Origin: Cyathus striatus
Lineage: Eukaryota; Basidiomycota; Agaricomycetes; Agaricales; Nidulariaceae
Direction of reading: 5' to 3'
Assembly: GCA_025738555.1 (NCBI GenBank)
Contig: JAOVFP010000003.1
Location: 2,914,001-2,978,000 of the forward strand
Length of the DNA: 64,000 nucleotides
The notes beneath the pieces were generated by a model. It was not told the DNA's origin. It saw nothing but the letters and a program-made list of their open reading frames with translations, and did not search any database. Every line of letters begins with the position of its first letter. The first letter of the stretch is position 1. Position numbers and translations under genes: made by a program. Shown piece by piece: positions 34,930 to 47,517 of the stretch.

Positions 34930-37900
34930 TGGACTTAAATAATTGATGCGATGCCCCATATACGGACAGATGTGATAAGTGTGAGTTATTTGGGTTGCGC
35001 GCGAAAATAACAGATGAGTCAGCACATGAACACAGCGCGACGAGACTAGATTCCTGTCATCTGGTGAATGTAGCGGAAGCAGGCAGGTTTTTCGTTTGTA
35101 ATCTTTCGCATTTATTAGTGCATTATGTGGATCTATAACATAGAATAATTACATTGCGAAATATCTACTTCTAACAGAATAGATCCTGTGTTTCCTACAT
35201 TTATAATAGCAACATGGATGGTCTTAATGAATCAGGAAGAAGTGGTGCATGTAGACTGGATATCCTATGATTGATGCGATGTGCCATATGCCGACAGAAG
35301 TGATAAGCGTGGGATATTTGCGTTGTGCATTCCGAAAATGACAGATGAGTCAGCACATGAACCCAGCGCGACGAGACTAGATTCCTGTCATCTGGTGAAT
35401 GTAGTGGAAGCAGGCAAGATCTTCATGTTTAATTTGTTGTATTTATTTGTGCATTATAGGCATCTATCATATCGAATAATTATATTATAAAATATATACA
35501 TCTAACTCAACAGATCATGAGTTTCTTACATTTCTAATAGTGAAGTAGATGATCTAAATGAATGAGGAAGAAGTGATGCATGTAGACTGGATATCCTATG
35601 ATTCATGCGATGTGCCATATGCCGACAGAAGTGATAAGCATGGGATATTTGCATTGCGCGTTCCGAAAATGACAGATGAGTCAGCACATGAACCCAGCGC
35701 AATGAGACTAGATTCCTGTCATCTGGTGAATGTAGCGGAAGCAGGCAGGTTTTTCATTTGTAATTTTTCGCATTTATTAGTGCATTATGTGGATCTATAA
35801 CATAGAATAATTACATTGCGAAATATCTACTTCTAACAGAATAGATCCTGTGTTTCCTACATTTCTAATAGTGATGTGGATGATCAAAATGAATGAGGAA
35901 GAAGTGGTGCTTGTAGACTGAATATCATACGATTAATGGGATGTGCCATATGCCGACAGAAGTGATAAGCGTGGGATTTGCGTTGCGCATTCCGAAAATG
36001 ACAGATTAGTCAGCACATGAACCCAGCGCGACAAGACTAGATTCCTGTCATCTGGTGAATGTGGCGGAAGTAGGCAAGATGTTCATGTTTAATTTGTCGC
36101 ATTTATTTGTGCATTATAGGGATCTATCATATGAAATAGGTATATTCTTAAATATCTACATCTATCTGTATGGACCGTGAGTTTCCTACATCTATAATAG
36201 AAAAGTAGTGGATGTAAATTAATGAGATAGAAGTGGTGCATGTAGACTGGATTTACCTTAATTGATGGGATGTGCCATAGGCAGAAAGAATTGATACATG
36301 TGGTATATTTGTTTTCATCAATCTGAAAATGACACATGAGTCAGCACATGAACCCAGTGCGACGAGACTAGATTCCTGTCATCTGGTGAATGTAGTGGAA
36401 GCAGGCAAGATTTTCATGTTTAATTTGTCGCATTTATTTGTGCATTATGGGCATCTATCATATTGAATAATTATATTGTAAAATATCTACATCTAACTCA
36501 ACGGATCATGTGTTTCCAACATTTCTAATAGTGAAGTACATGATCTAAATGAATGAGGAAGAAGTGGTGCATGTAGACTGGATGTCCTATGATTGATGTG
36601 ATGTGCTATACATGGACAGAAGTGATAAGCGTATGATATTTGTGTTGCGCATTCCGAAAATAACACATGAGTCAGCACATGAATGCAGTGCAACGAGACT
36701 AGATTTCTGTCATCTGGTGAATGTGGCAGAAGAAGGCAAGAACTTCACGTTTAATTTGTTGCCTTTATTTATGCATTATGGGGATCTATCATATGAAATA
36801 GGTATATTCTGAAATATCAACATCTATCAGTATGGACCGTGAATTTCCTACATTTATAATAGAAAAGTAGTGGATGTAAATTAATAAGATAGAAGTGGTG
36901 ATCATGTGTTTCCTACATTTCTAATAGCGACGTGGATGATCTAAATGAATCAGGAAGAAGTGGTGCATGTAGACTGAATATCCTATGATTGATGTGATGT
37001 GCCATATGCCGACAGAAGTGATAAGCATGGGATATTTGCGTTTCATGTTCCAAAAATGACAGATGAGTCAGCACATGAACCCAGTGCGACGAGACTAGAT
37101 TCCTGTCATCTGGTGAATGTAGCGGAAGCAGGCAAGATTTTCATGTTTAATTTATTGCATTCATTCATGCATTATGGGGATCCATCATATGAAATAGGTA
37201 TGTTCTGAAATATCTACATATATATATATAGACTGCTTTTTCTACATTTCTATTAGCAAAGCAGAGGATGTAATATAATGAGGAAGAAGTGGTGCATGTA
37301 GACTGGATTTACTTTAATTGATGGGATGTGCCATAGGTGGACAGAAGTGATAGGCGTGGGATATTTGTTTTCTGTGTTCTGAAAATGACACATGAGTCGG
37401 CACATGAACGCAGCGCGATGAGACTGGATTCCTGTCATCTGGTGAATGTGGCGGAAGTAGGCAAGAGTTTCATTTTTAATTTTTGCATTTTTTTGTGCAT
37501 TATGGGGATCTGTCATATGAAATAGGTATTTTGTGAAATATCTACATCTATCTGAATGGATCGTACAACTCCTACATTTCTAATAGTGAAGTTGAGGATG
37601 TAAATTAATGAGGTAGAAGTGGTGCATGTAGACTTAAATGATGGGATGTGCCATAGGCGGACAGAAGTGATAGGCATGGGATATTTGTTTTCCGCGTTCT
37701 GAAAATGACACAAGAGTCAGCACATGAACGCAGCGCGATGAGACTAGATTCCTGTCATTTGGTGAATGTGGTGGAAGGAGACAAGTTCTTCATTCGTAAT
37801 TTTTCGCATTTATTGTTGCATTATGAGTATGTATAATATTGAAAAATTATACAATGTTATATCTACATCTAATGAACGGATCGTGTGTGTTCTACATTTC

Positions 37901-38860
37901 TAATAGCGATGTAGAGGATGTAAATTAATGAGGTGGACGTGGTGCATGTAGACTGGATATCCTATGAATGATGGAATGTTCCATATGTGGACAGAAGTGA
38001 TAAGCATGGGATATTTGTGTTGCGCATTCAAAAAATAACAGATGAGTCAGCACATGAACACAGCGCGATGAGACTAGATTCCTGCCGTCTGGTGAATGTG
38101 GCGGCAGGAGGCAGGGTCTTCATTTGTAATTTTCGCAATTATTAGTGCATTATGGGGATGTATAATATGGAATAATTATACTATGTTATATCTACATCTA
38201 AATGAACGGATCGTGCGTGATCTACATTTCTAGTAGCGATGTAGAGGATGTAAATTAATGAGGTGGAAGTGGTGCATGTAGACTGGATTTACCTTAATTG
38301 ATGGGATGTTCCATACGCTGACAGAATTGATATGCATGGTATATTTGTTTTCCTCAATCTGAAAATAACACATGAGTCAGCACATGAACCCAGCACAACG
38401 AGACTAGACTCCTCTCATCTGGTGAATGTAGCAGAAGCAGGCAGGTTCTTCATTGTAATTTTTCGCATTTATTGGTGCATTATGTGGATCTATAACATAG
38501 AATAGTTACATTGCGAAATATCTACTTCTAACAGAATAGATCCTGTATTTCCTACATTTATGATGGCGACGTGGATGATCTTAATGAATCAGGAAGAAGT
38601 GGTGCATGTAGACTGGATATCCTATGATTGATGCGATGTGCCATATGCCGACAGAAGTGATAAGCATGGGATATTTGTGTTGCGCGTTCCGAAATGACAC
38701 ATGAGTCAGCACATGAATGCAGCGCGACGAGACTAGATTCCTCTCATGTGGTGAATGTGGCGGAAGAAGGTAAGGTCTTAATTTTCACTTTTCGTATTTA
38801 TTATTGCATAATGGGGATCTATCATATAGATTACATATATTGTGAAATATTTATAGTGTG
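34930..38860 (+). repeat. ~330 bp satellite, 12 units (left array)
   Basis: AGTCAGCACATGAA recurs near 35,018, 35,348, 35,679, 36,008, 36,339, 36,670, 37,067, 37,395, 37,715, 38,046, 38,375 and 38,704: steps of 320-331 bp and one of 397. Each unit has CCGACAGAAGTGATAAGC, a TGAGTCA motif, GACGAGACTAGATTCCTGTC and a TTTATTTGTGCATTATGG segment. Copies differ mainly by CpG transitions. A ~70-codon frame is open in many units but has no regular start, so I do not call it a gene. Confidence 0.95.
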
Positions 38861-39132
38861 ATGATTCCCATGTTATTTTTATCTTGAGCGTTCAGAGAAC
38901 AACAGATTTCTAACGCCTTTGCCAATCATGTACAAATAATGCTCATTTGCTGAGGTATCGCTCGCCAACACTCCAACATTTATTAGGGTGTCGTTCTGCT
39001 TTATCTTAAGCAATAATTATAGAGATAACGTTTGTGATAGCGAACTACGTGATTACTTATTCCAGCAATTTCAAGAAATACATTATTTGTCATTTATTTT
39101 ATATTACATCTATTGTTCGTTCTGCGTATCAA

Positions 39133-40236
39133 TCATATTTTTAAATAATGTATGTCGTAATCTTCCTGTCTCCAAACTACCTTCCAGTCCGGCTTTGATG
39201 TGCTCCATTCTTCATACATTCCATCGTAATCAAAACGAACCCCTGTCAGCTTCTTACCCACTTCATTCAAGTTGTATTCTCCTCTTGAAGATGGCAACCA
39301 TCCATTAACACCACTGGACCGTATTCTGTACCAGCCAGAGATATCTTCTTCGGTAGATGGGACTTCCTGTTCGACATTGGTGCTGGATGCTGGAGGTGGC
39401 ATTGGCGGAGTCTTTTGGGTTACGAGGTCCTCCCAAAACCTTTCCAACATTGGGGGCGCAGGAAATTCGGATGCCAATTGTTGTGCTTCATTGCTCCACT
39501 GCAAGTATTGGTCAACATCATATGTGTTGTTGACCAGACCATACATCTGAAGTATTTCCTTATCAAACAACCCTATGATGTGCGAGTCGAGGGCCGGAAC
39601 TACAATTTTTAGAATAAAGAGCGCATAGCGCGTGTATTCAAAATTGAGGTACAGATACCGTGCTACAACGGGAGGATTACCATACTCCAGTAGTATGGAC
39701 ATATCTGCATAATTGGTGTTAATTCAATTCGTAATCTATTATAATATATTCTTACTTTCGTGGATCATTAATGTCGCGGCTCATGACAGGAAGGAGGGCG
39801 AGTTTTGGATGACTTCCTATCCCATGACAGTTCTGTATTCCTTCAATACTGCATCGAGAACAGTTAGGGGGCCGTGGATGAAGTCAATTGTACAGGTCTC
39901 CTCTACCAGAACGTGAAAGTAGACTTAGTATAATCAGCATTTAATTGACTTGATTGACATACCTGCTTCGAAGCATTTATCGCATGCATTCCTCCTTGTG
40001 TACTCTCTCAGTTCATTAACTATATTTTTCAGCGTACGCCAGACGGGAGTCACGCCTTGCCCCAAATTGGAGTACGGCTGCACATAGGGTCCCTAATGAT
40101 CAACCAGTTAGACAAGACGCGCTCCGAGAATAAGGCTCACTTGAATGGTGTTGAGAATGAAGCTCCGGAGTGGCCCTTTCTTCATGCCGACCGCATAAAA
40201 ATATTGAGGGACCTTGGTGGAGATAGTTTCCTGCAT
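39133..40236 (-). pseudogene. Family-C gene copy 1 (unknown function), four exons, two stops
   Basis: Exons 40,236-40,141, 40,092-39,963, 39,902-39,756 and 39,704-39,133 join in phase. The product begins MQETISTKVPQYFYAVGMKKGP, has a cysteine pair NACDKCFEAG at the exon 2/3 junction followed by EETC, a conserved stretch ARYLYLNFEYTRYALFILKIVVPAL, a proline-rich linker, and ends DWKVVWRQEDYDIHYLKI. Exon 1 and 2 lengths (96 and 130 nt) are identical to those of the copy at 58,186. Exon 3 carries a TAG and a TGA near 39,805 and 39,780, so the gene is broken. The long last exon is intact. The spaced cysteines suggest zinc binding, but I do not recognise the family. Confidence 0.75.
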
Positions 40237-40749
40237 GCTGGCGAGACTGGAAGTAGATACTGAGAGAGGGTGGGTTGGTGTAGGGAGATAGTGAGTCGGG
40301 AAGTGACGAGGACGAGTTTTTTAAGAGGATGGGTTGGTGTACGGAGGAAGGAATAGTGAGCAGGGAAGTTACGAGGACGAGTGTTTTGATGTGCAACTGA
40401 GCTGGATATGTCCGTGTTTCAGGGATACGAGTTAAAACACTACGGCTCACCAAAGATGTGCCTAAATTCAAGTTTTCCTTGTTTTCCTCTAGCCTATTAG
40501 TATCACCGAGACATGTAATATGAGATGATGCCAGATATAGATTATCTATTTTAAGTAACTCTAACGGGACCAGATAAAGACCAGTATAGTAATAGCTCCG
40601 ATGGGGCTTGTTTCGTCGTATCTATGTGTTCTCCATTTGAAGTCGTCGCATCCACAGAGAAAACTGCCCTTCATTTGCCGCTGTAACGACAAAAGGAAGC
40701 AAAGATAGCTGTACTATGGTGACAAAGTGTCAAACATTATTTTCTACAT
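40237..40749. other. 5' flank of family-C copy 1; possible 3' end of copy 2
   Basis: It contains two ~55 bp direct repeats (GAGGATGGGTTGGTGTA...GAAGTGACGAGGACGAG) near 40,265-40,385 and the CTGAAACACGGACATATCC-like flank shared with the copy at 58 kb. An extra 3' exon of the gene at 40,750 may lie at about 40,565-40,680, where the minus strand reads FKWRTHRYDETSP, but its phase does not fit. Confidence 0.4.
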
Positions 40750-41588
40750 TTAATACACACCACTATCGAAACTAAAATCCACTAATCGTAGTCCTTTGTT
40801 GTGTATACATTCAAACAACATCCTTCTATAAGTTAGTACCTCTTCTTTAGGTGGCAACCATTGAAGAGCTTTACGTACCGTCCATCCTATGTAGTCATAT
40901 CCTTCGGGATCGTCATCGGGTAGAATTAATTTATTTGCCAGAAGGACTGATACCGGGAGTTGCTGCAATCGTCGAAGAGAAGGAACAACTTCCTCAATGA
41001 GGTAATATATATATCGATAGAACTCCACCCACCGATACCGATCAGTGTACCGGTGGCTTGCGCGGTTGTAGGCAAAAAGTATACAATTCGCATCTTAAAA
41101 ATTTTCTTAGTTATGAAAGTTAAAATAAATGGTGTGTCAAATGAAGACTTACTGTTATTTGTTACTTCGATTGCGTGACGAGGCAAAATGTGTAGAGGTG
41201 GAACTTTAAAGATATTAGCCATCTCAGCTGGAAATTTGCAATCGATTCAATGTTCTATTTCACATTGATAACAATACATATATGGATGCTCGAAGTCAAA
41301 CCGACAGAAATTATTTGAAGCGATGCATGTCTGACAACGCCGTGAACGATGGAAGCATATGAAGAATTTTAGCAATTTATCGACGATCCAGAACGGCGAC
41401 AATTGTATCACCCTTGGTGGGCAGAACTCGGTCAAATGCTAGATGGAAATTAGCGTATGTAAACGGAGGGGATTGAGAGATCTTACCCTTGTCGTGTACA
41501 AGGTAAAAAGTTGGAGGCATAGGAAATCAACGTCAAAGTCGATGTAATTTCGGGAATCGTTTTCATTAGAAGTAAGGTACCAAGGCAT
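40750..41588 (-). pseudogene. Family-C gene copy 2 (unknown function), one stop
   Basis: Exons 41,588-41,487, 41,438-41,153 and 41,093-40,750 join in phase (introns of 48 and 59 bases). It resembles copy 1: a cysteine cluster RRCQTCIASNNFC...YMYCYQCEIEH, then ANCILFAYN...YYLIEEVVPSL and GYDYIGWTVRKALQWLPP, which match the ILKIVVPAL and DVDQYLQW segments of copy 1. A single in-frame TGA near 41,247 interrupts exon 2; the frame continues IDCKFPAEMANIFK after it, so it looks like another CGA to TGA change. Apart from that stop the reading frame is intact. Confidence 0.7.
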
Positions 41589-41906
41589 GCTCAAGAGTAG
41601 ATGGAATGGAGAATGGTCAGTGCAGCCCTTCAATTTATATTGTTTTTTATATTCATGTGGAACAGTTCACCATTTTCCCTTGAGGTAAGTCAATCTGAAT
41701 ATAGTTATCGGAGAATTTTAAGGAACGTATTAAGTCCACACATCGAGCATATTGCAAACATCCATAATGGGACATAGACATCAACAAATCGAAACATGAA
41801 TTCTATTTTGGGTCAATGGACATACAGCCACACATGCGTTGCCATGCACACTACACAGGGTCCTTCTGCAGACAAATAGGGGAAGCAAGCTCCCCCAATT
41901 ATTAAA

Positions 41907-44376
41907 CTAAATTATACCCATCCTTTCTTCGACAGACATGCAATCATAGGAATCTACATCTATAGACATGAGTACAAACCGCTGTGTGCGGTTGCTTCTA
42001 GCTGCAAGTTCGTTCAGACGTGTGATATTGCGAGTTACCATCGTCATGCACCTCCTCTCCTCATCCTGATCAATTGTAATCTCCACGTCTCCTGTGAAGT
42101 AATCATTAGCCATGAGCAAGGTTTCCCTTGAGATGTTCTGCGCAATCATATCTCGCGTCCGAGGAGTCACAATGTCTTTCCAGGAAAAATCTTCGGTAAC
42201 TACCGTACCTGTACTGACTTCAGTATATCAGAGGGAGGTAACCCAAATAATTAACATACCTTCAACAAGCCCAGAGACATTCCAAGAATGATACCATTGC
42301 AGCTCGTGTATGGCTGTTTCCATGAGGCATCCACAGTCGAGGGTGTCAGAATTTTTAAGATTGTACAGTATCCTACGGGAATCTTCCACGCTCCGCTTCG
42401 AATCATTTTGACCCTTAATGGTATTCTTTGCCCCTGGAACCCCAAGAATGAGAAAATTTGAGCTATTTTCTTCTCCGTTCCGTTTGGTAGCCTTAGATCT
42501 ACGATGCAACAGGCAGATCGTATTGTTAACATTCGTAGCGAACGCCTCTAGGGCTAGAAGTTGGTCAGAATATACAGTAGCGGGCAGTTGCGGCAGTCCG
42601 GGCAGTTGCGACAGTCCTTCTTCCCTTTTTGCTATCACTAAATGTCGAGTGCTTGAGGAAAGTATGTTTGGGCTGTTGTCAATGAACTGCTTTAGCTCAG
42701 CTATCGTTAAATATTAGAACAATATATAATATCAAACAAAAAGCAGAAACATACTAAAGCTACCCTTCAAATCGGTTGGTGCTGTATTGACAAATGTCGA
42801 TCTATTTTTAGAATACCCAGTCTCATAAGAGTATGGGATTGGATCATGATTTCCATCGTTCCGTGGGGCTACGTTGTATGTTAATACAGGTTTCTGTGGG
42901 TGCAATATCTTATCACACATATGGATGTAAAGCCCTTCTTCGGAAAAATATTTGTGACTTGTAGCTTTTAATTTTGCTAAGGCATCTGGGATATAATTAG
43001 ATGCTAATGTTTGACGAACTTTGGGAATGTCGCCTTCCTGGAAGATTGACCCAGCAATTGGATCAGTAGCAATAGTAGTGGTAGGAGCAGTGGCGGGTGG
43101 AATAGTGCTATGAACATCAAGGTCTATTCAATATACGTCAGTATGAGTTCAACATAGTGCTAGGAAGAAACTTGCCCATGACTGCTCCCGACCCAGTGTT
43201 AGCAGCAATAGCAGTAGGCGGAAAATTATTTTCTGCTTCGCTATCACTGACAAGGTCCTTGCCTATATCTGCATCTGATGTGGTGGTGGTAGGCAGTTCT
43301 TTATTGCCTCCTTCACTATCAGCGTCAAGGTCTATTTAATATATGTCAGTATAAGTTAAACATAGCGCTAAGAAGATACTTGCCCATGGCTGCTCCCGAC
43401 CCAGCGTTAGCAGCAATAGCAGTAGGCGGAAAATTATTTTCTGCTTCACTATCACTGACGAGGTCCTTGCCTATATCTGCATCTGATGTGGTGGTGGTAG
43501 GCAGTTCTTTATTGCCTCCTTCACTATCAGCATCAAGGTCTATTTAATATATGTCAGTATAAGTTAAACATAGCGCTAAGAAGATACTTGCCCATGGCTG
43601 CTCCCGACCCAGCATTAGCAGCAATAGCGGTAGGTGGAAAATTATTTTCTGCTTCGCTATCAATGATGAGATCCTTGCCTATATCTGCATCCAATGCAGT
43701 AGTGGTAGGCAGTTCCTTACTGCTTCCTTCGCTATCAACGTCAAGGTCTATTTAATATAAGTTAATATAATTTTAATGCAGCACTAGGAAGAAACTTGCC
43801 CATGGCTACTTCCGACACAGCATTAGGAGGAGTAGCAGTAGGCAGCTTGTCATTTCCTCCTTCGCTATTAACGTCAAGGCCCTTGCCCATATCCTTGCCC
43901 ATTTCTTCATCTGATGCAATGTTAAGACCAGTAGCGATAGGCACCACGCTATTGCCTCCTTTGCTAACAACATCAAGACCAGAAGACGTTGTAATTACTT
44001 TGGTCAGTATTGACATGACCGAGGATTTTCCTGGGGGATCCTAATATCATTTTTCATTATTAAATAAATGTATGGATAAAAAGACGCTTACAACCACCAG
44101 ATATAATGGAGGAAGGTAAGAAACCTCAGGAAATGGGGAAATAAGGCAAATGGAACATATATTTAGATAACGACGTACATTTGGAGATGAAGCTGGCTTT
44201 GTCATGTCTCCCCCAGGGTTTTGTTCTGTGACTGGAGTCGATAAATTTTGTTTCTTAGTTATCTTGCGCTTGGAAAGACTAGTGGAAGGCTGAGATGAGG
44301 TATTCTGCAATCTAGATGACCGTCTGATGTTCGTGGGATGGGGAGTGGCCGGAGGAGTGGAGGACGACTTTGCCAT
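41907..44376 (-). CDS. Unknown protein, 672 aa, eight exons, with 52-residue repeats encoded by duplicated exons
   Basis: Exons: 44,376-44,179; 44,040-43,800; 43,747-43,592; 43,539-43,384; 43,331-43,176; 43,123-42,755; 42,700-42,260; 42,208-41,907. All phases agree and no stop occurs, so the gene seems functional. The N-terminus is Ser/Thr/Pro-rich and basic (MAKSSSTPPATPHPTNIRRSSR, SKRKITKKQ), resembling a nuclear localisation region. Three 156 nt exons each encode a near-identical 52-residue acidic unit (LDADSEGGNKELPTT...DIGKDL...DSEAENNFPP), and exon 2 holds a fourth, diverged copy. The introns between the repeat exons start with GC (GCAAGT) rather than GT. The C-terminal 300 residues look globular (LHPQKPVLTYNVAP, LLALEAFATNVNNTICLL, SFDVD-like end) but match no family I know. 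Confidence 0.8.
43124..43799 (-). repeat. Tandem exon-intron duplication, 208 bp unit
   Basis: Units of 156 bp exon plus 52 bp GC-AG intron repeat with steps of 207-209 bp. The four introns are 43,748-43,799, 43,540-43,591, 43,332-43,383 and 43,124-43,175. Exons are phase 1-1, so adding or losing a unit keeps the frame. Confidence 0.9.
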
Positions 44377-45439
44377 GTTCCGCAACTTTGGAAATCTGGC
44401 GATAGAAAACCACCTCTGAATATAACTAAAATTTGATATATCATCATAATTGCTAGGATGTTACCTAAGCCTGTGGATTTTCTGGTGTCGAACTATGAAA
44501 CACGAGTTTTGCAGATACACCGGGGTATGTTCCGCCAAGCATATTGTTTGAATACCGAAAATCCGATCTAACATTTGACAACATAAATGAGTTGAATTTA
44601 TCTAACTGGAGATAATGTTGAAAGGTCAATTTGTTTTAAAACCCCTACCGAGGAGATAATGGAGAAAGGAATTTTTTGATATATTTTAGAAGACCACCGC
44701 ATAGCCATAAACCCTGTTTACTAACTTGGAAAGTCCGCCTGTGGGTCGCTGATGGATACTATTCCATTCAATGTTACTATCATGATCAGGGTGTTGCAAA
44801 CTTGTTTGGAAACCCCTTTGGATTTCGTCATTATTGCCCGCATCCACTTCATATTTTACACACCGATAGGTATACATCTGAAATATATTACTTACGAATT
44901 ATATGAGAATATACTTACTGCTCAAAATTGTATGAAGCACATAGTGTGGCATAGTCCAAAATCAGCGGCGATGGGATTTGTAAACAAATCACAGCATTGT
45001 CCGCTGGCTTCAGTTCGTCGTCCCTTTGATAGTGATGGATCTTCAAGCGGAGATCGGAATTCAACGCGTCTCGAGAATAGATGTCATGCTCTGCATCTTC
45101 AAATGGAATATCTTCACTTCTTCCTACTCAGTTTCCATTCTGTCTTTCGTAAGATAGCGGGCACAAGGTTCCAGCACCCTTACATAAGCTGATTATGTAA
45201 GCGCCAAGAGGCGCAAAATGTCGGATTCAGAAAAATCCAAAAAATTATGTGCTAGGAATCAGCTTGGATGAGCTCTGTGGAGTATGGATTTTGTGTAATA
45301 TAATTAATATTGGCATTACAAAGTAATATTAAGTAGATGCTGTTTCACAGTGAGGAGGTACCTTGAGCTTTCTATTAGCCCACACTGCATCAGGCAACAG
45401 AGTCAGGTCCTGTCAGATGCTGATAATATATGCTAATTA
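44377..45439. other. Promoter side of the 672 aa gene; one uncertain plus-strand frame
   Basis: A plus-strand ATG frame runs 44,752-45,192 (146 codons, MDTIPFNVTIMIRV to QHPYIS). It has no recognised motif and may be chance. The phrase TGATTATGTAAGC with AAAATGT downstream occurs here (45,190) and again near 45,889, bracketing the next entry. Confidence 0.3.
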
Positions 45440-45880
45440 AGCATGTCGTCTGCTGAGTGGTTGGTATATCTAAAATTAAGTATGAGAATTAAGTATTGTT
45501 ATGCAGCATGTGTACCGAAGAATTTGAAGTTGTGGGATGTCATCCAGACATGCAAGGACATTATCTCTTCTTTCAGGTCAAATTCTTTGGAGTCCAATGA
45601 TTCAAGATTCTCAGGGACTGTTTCTTGGAAGTAATTAAGCTTCTGATGACTGAAGCAGTACTTACTTACTCTTGACTTACTCACACCATATCCTGGTATG
45701 TACTATGCACTTGTCATCTTCACTGTAACCTCCACAGTGGCCTGCAGCTGGTTTCCCAGAACCATTCTTCAAGTTTGATAAGTGGTTTATTGTGTTTTTG
45801 GGATGTCTACCTATGTTTTTAACATCAATATCCTCTTGTTTCCGTTCATATGAGGTGGTTGCTGTGCTCTGAATAGTCAT
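45440..45880 (-). pseudogene. Protein-like fragment of unknown origin
   Basis: Two adjoining minus-strand frames read like protein: from the ATG at 45,880 (MTIQSTATTSYERKQEDIDV, then GHCGGYSEDDKC), and then SKYCFSHQKLNYFQETVPENLESLD...HNFKFFGTHAA. A GTGAGTAAG donor-like site lies at the join. The repeats on each side suggest it arrived as an insertion. I do not recognise it. Confidence 0.3.
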
Positions 45881-46330
45881 GTGACTTGATTATGTAAGCT
45901 GCAAAATGTTAGGGGACAAAAATCTGAAGAGGCTTCCAACCTATCTACAGCGCAATAATAATGTATTCTGAACAAGTTTTCTTTAAAAATTTTGTAGTCA
46001 AAATTATGAAGTCAATTAACTTTTTTTTTGATTTCTTTTTTGAACGTTTTGCTTTAAATACACTACAGAATAACTTCTTGGAATTAGATTTGCGCTAGAA
46101 TAAATGTTGAGGAAGGTATTTCAGGATTGAGTTGAGGTTACATTTGTATTATGTAAGCGTGCTGAAACCTTATGCCCACTATCTTACCACGATCTGTCAT
46201 ATATTAATATCATGTTTTCTAAGTTATATTTCTTTAGAGTAGATGTTAGAAGCGAAACAGTACAATTTTTACATTTGCAAGACATAAATTGTGTTCTGTA
46301 TTTATGAAAAATGGAAATATCCTCTTGTAT
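45881..46330. other. AT-rich stretch, nothing recognised
   Basis: No coding frame and no strong repeat. Confidence 0.3.
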
Positions 46331-46878
46331 TTTGCAGACTTGAGCAGAAGAGATATATCATTTTAAATCCTGAGAGTTTTTGAGGTAAGTGTGCGAAGGG
46401 TGTGTGTCGAAAAATGCAAGTTTGCATATCTATGATACTTTGCATACCAATGATCATGATAGTATAGTATCTGGCTTCCTGGAATTAATAATCTACAAAT
46501 TTCACAGTACAGTATGCATGTAGTCCAGAGAGCTATTAAAACGAGTTCATGTTCATACAGTAACTACTGAGCAAGGAATACGAGTATTTGAGCAGGGCGC
46601 ATAATGTATTTTGATGGAACCTAAATGCACTCAACGTTATAGTATCTGGCTTTCTAGAATTAATAATCTGTATTCAATCATTTCATGATATCTTTTCAAG
46701 GTTACTCGCCTTGTATTTTGCAGATTTGAGCAGACGAGATATATCATTTTCAATCCCGAGAGTTTTGAGGTAAGTATGTGAAAGGTATGTGTCGAAAATT
46801 GCGAGTTTGCATACCCATGACACTTTGCATACCGATGATCATGATAGTATAGTATCTGGCTTCCTGGAATTGATAATC
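46331..46878. repeat. ~381 bp tandem repeat, left of the 4.5 kb element
   Basis: GTATTTTGCAGAYTTGAGCAG...TCCTGGAATTRATAATC occurs near 46,331 and again near 46,712. Shorter sub-units start with AGTATCTGGCTTYCTRGAATTAATAATCT. The same repeat resumes at 51,377, so it is the target of the element inserted at 46,879. Confidence 0.85.
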
Positions 46879-46984
46879 GAGTGGTGTTAGCCAAAATTAT
46901 CATAAAAATGTAGTGTTTTATGATCGCCGCAATCATAAATAATGATCACCTTCATGATTACGCATTTTGAGAGCTTATCCACCT

Positions 46985-47515
46985 ACTAATACTAAATCTA
47001 ATGGTGATCATAAGTGATCATTGGCTATTTTGAAGTGAATATTACTATATTATAATGTGATCATATGTGATCATTGGCTAATTTGAAGTGAATATTACTA
47101 CTGTAGGTCTATTGTAATATGGTGATCATATGTGATCATTGGCTATTTTGAAGTGAATATTACTACTGTAGATCTATTGTAATATGGTGATCATATGTGA
47201 TCATTGGCTATTTTGAAGTGAATATTACTACTGTAGGTCTATTATAATATGGTGATCATATGTGATCATTGGCTATTTTGAAGTGAATACTATTACTGTA
47301 GGTCTATTGCAACATGGTGATCATATGTGATCATTAGCTATTTGAAGTGAATATTATTATATTGTAATGTGGTGATCATATGTGATCATTAGCTATTGAA
47401 GTGAATATTACTATATTGTAATGTGGTGATCATATGTGATCATTGACTTATTTTGAATTGAAAATTATTACCATATACACAATCATTGTTACTAATTGGA
47501 TATTGCTATTGTAGT
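46985..47515. repeat. ~62 bp subterminal repeats, left arm
   Basis: About eight units of GTGATCATATGTGATCATTGGCTATTTTGAAGTGAATATTACTACTGTAGG. Each contains the near-palindrome GATCATATGTGATC. Confidence 0.9.
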
Positions 47516-47517
47516 TC

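Noticed and set aside
35281..38860. Repeated ~70-80 codon frames (ADRSDKxGIFALxVPKMTDESAHEP...)
   Set aside because: They belong to the 330 bp satellite unit. Starts are irregular, several units have frameshifts, and differences are CpG transitions rather than synonymous changes.
44752..45192. 146-codon plus-strand frame upstream of the 672 aa gene
   Set aside because: No motif and no paralogue; an internal intron could be drawn but its phase fails. Kept only as a note in the intergenic entry.
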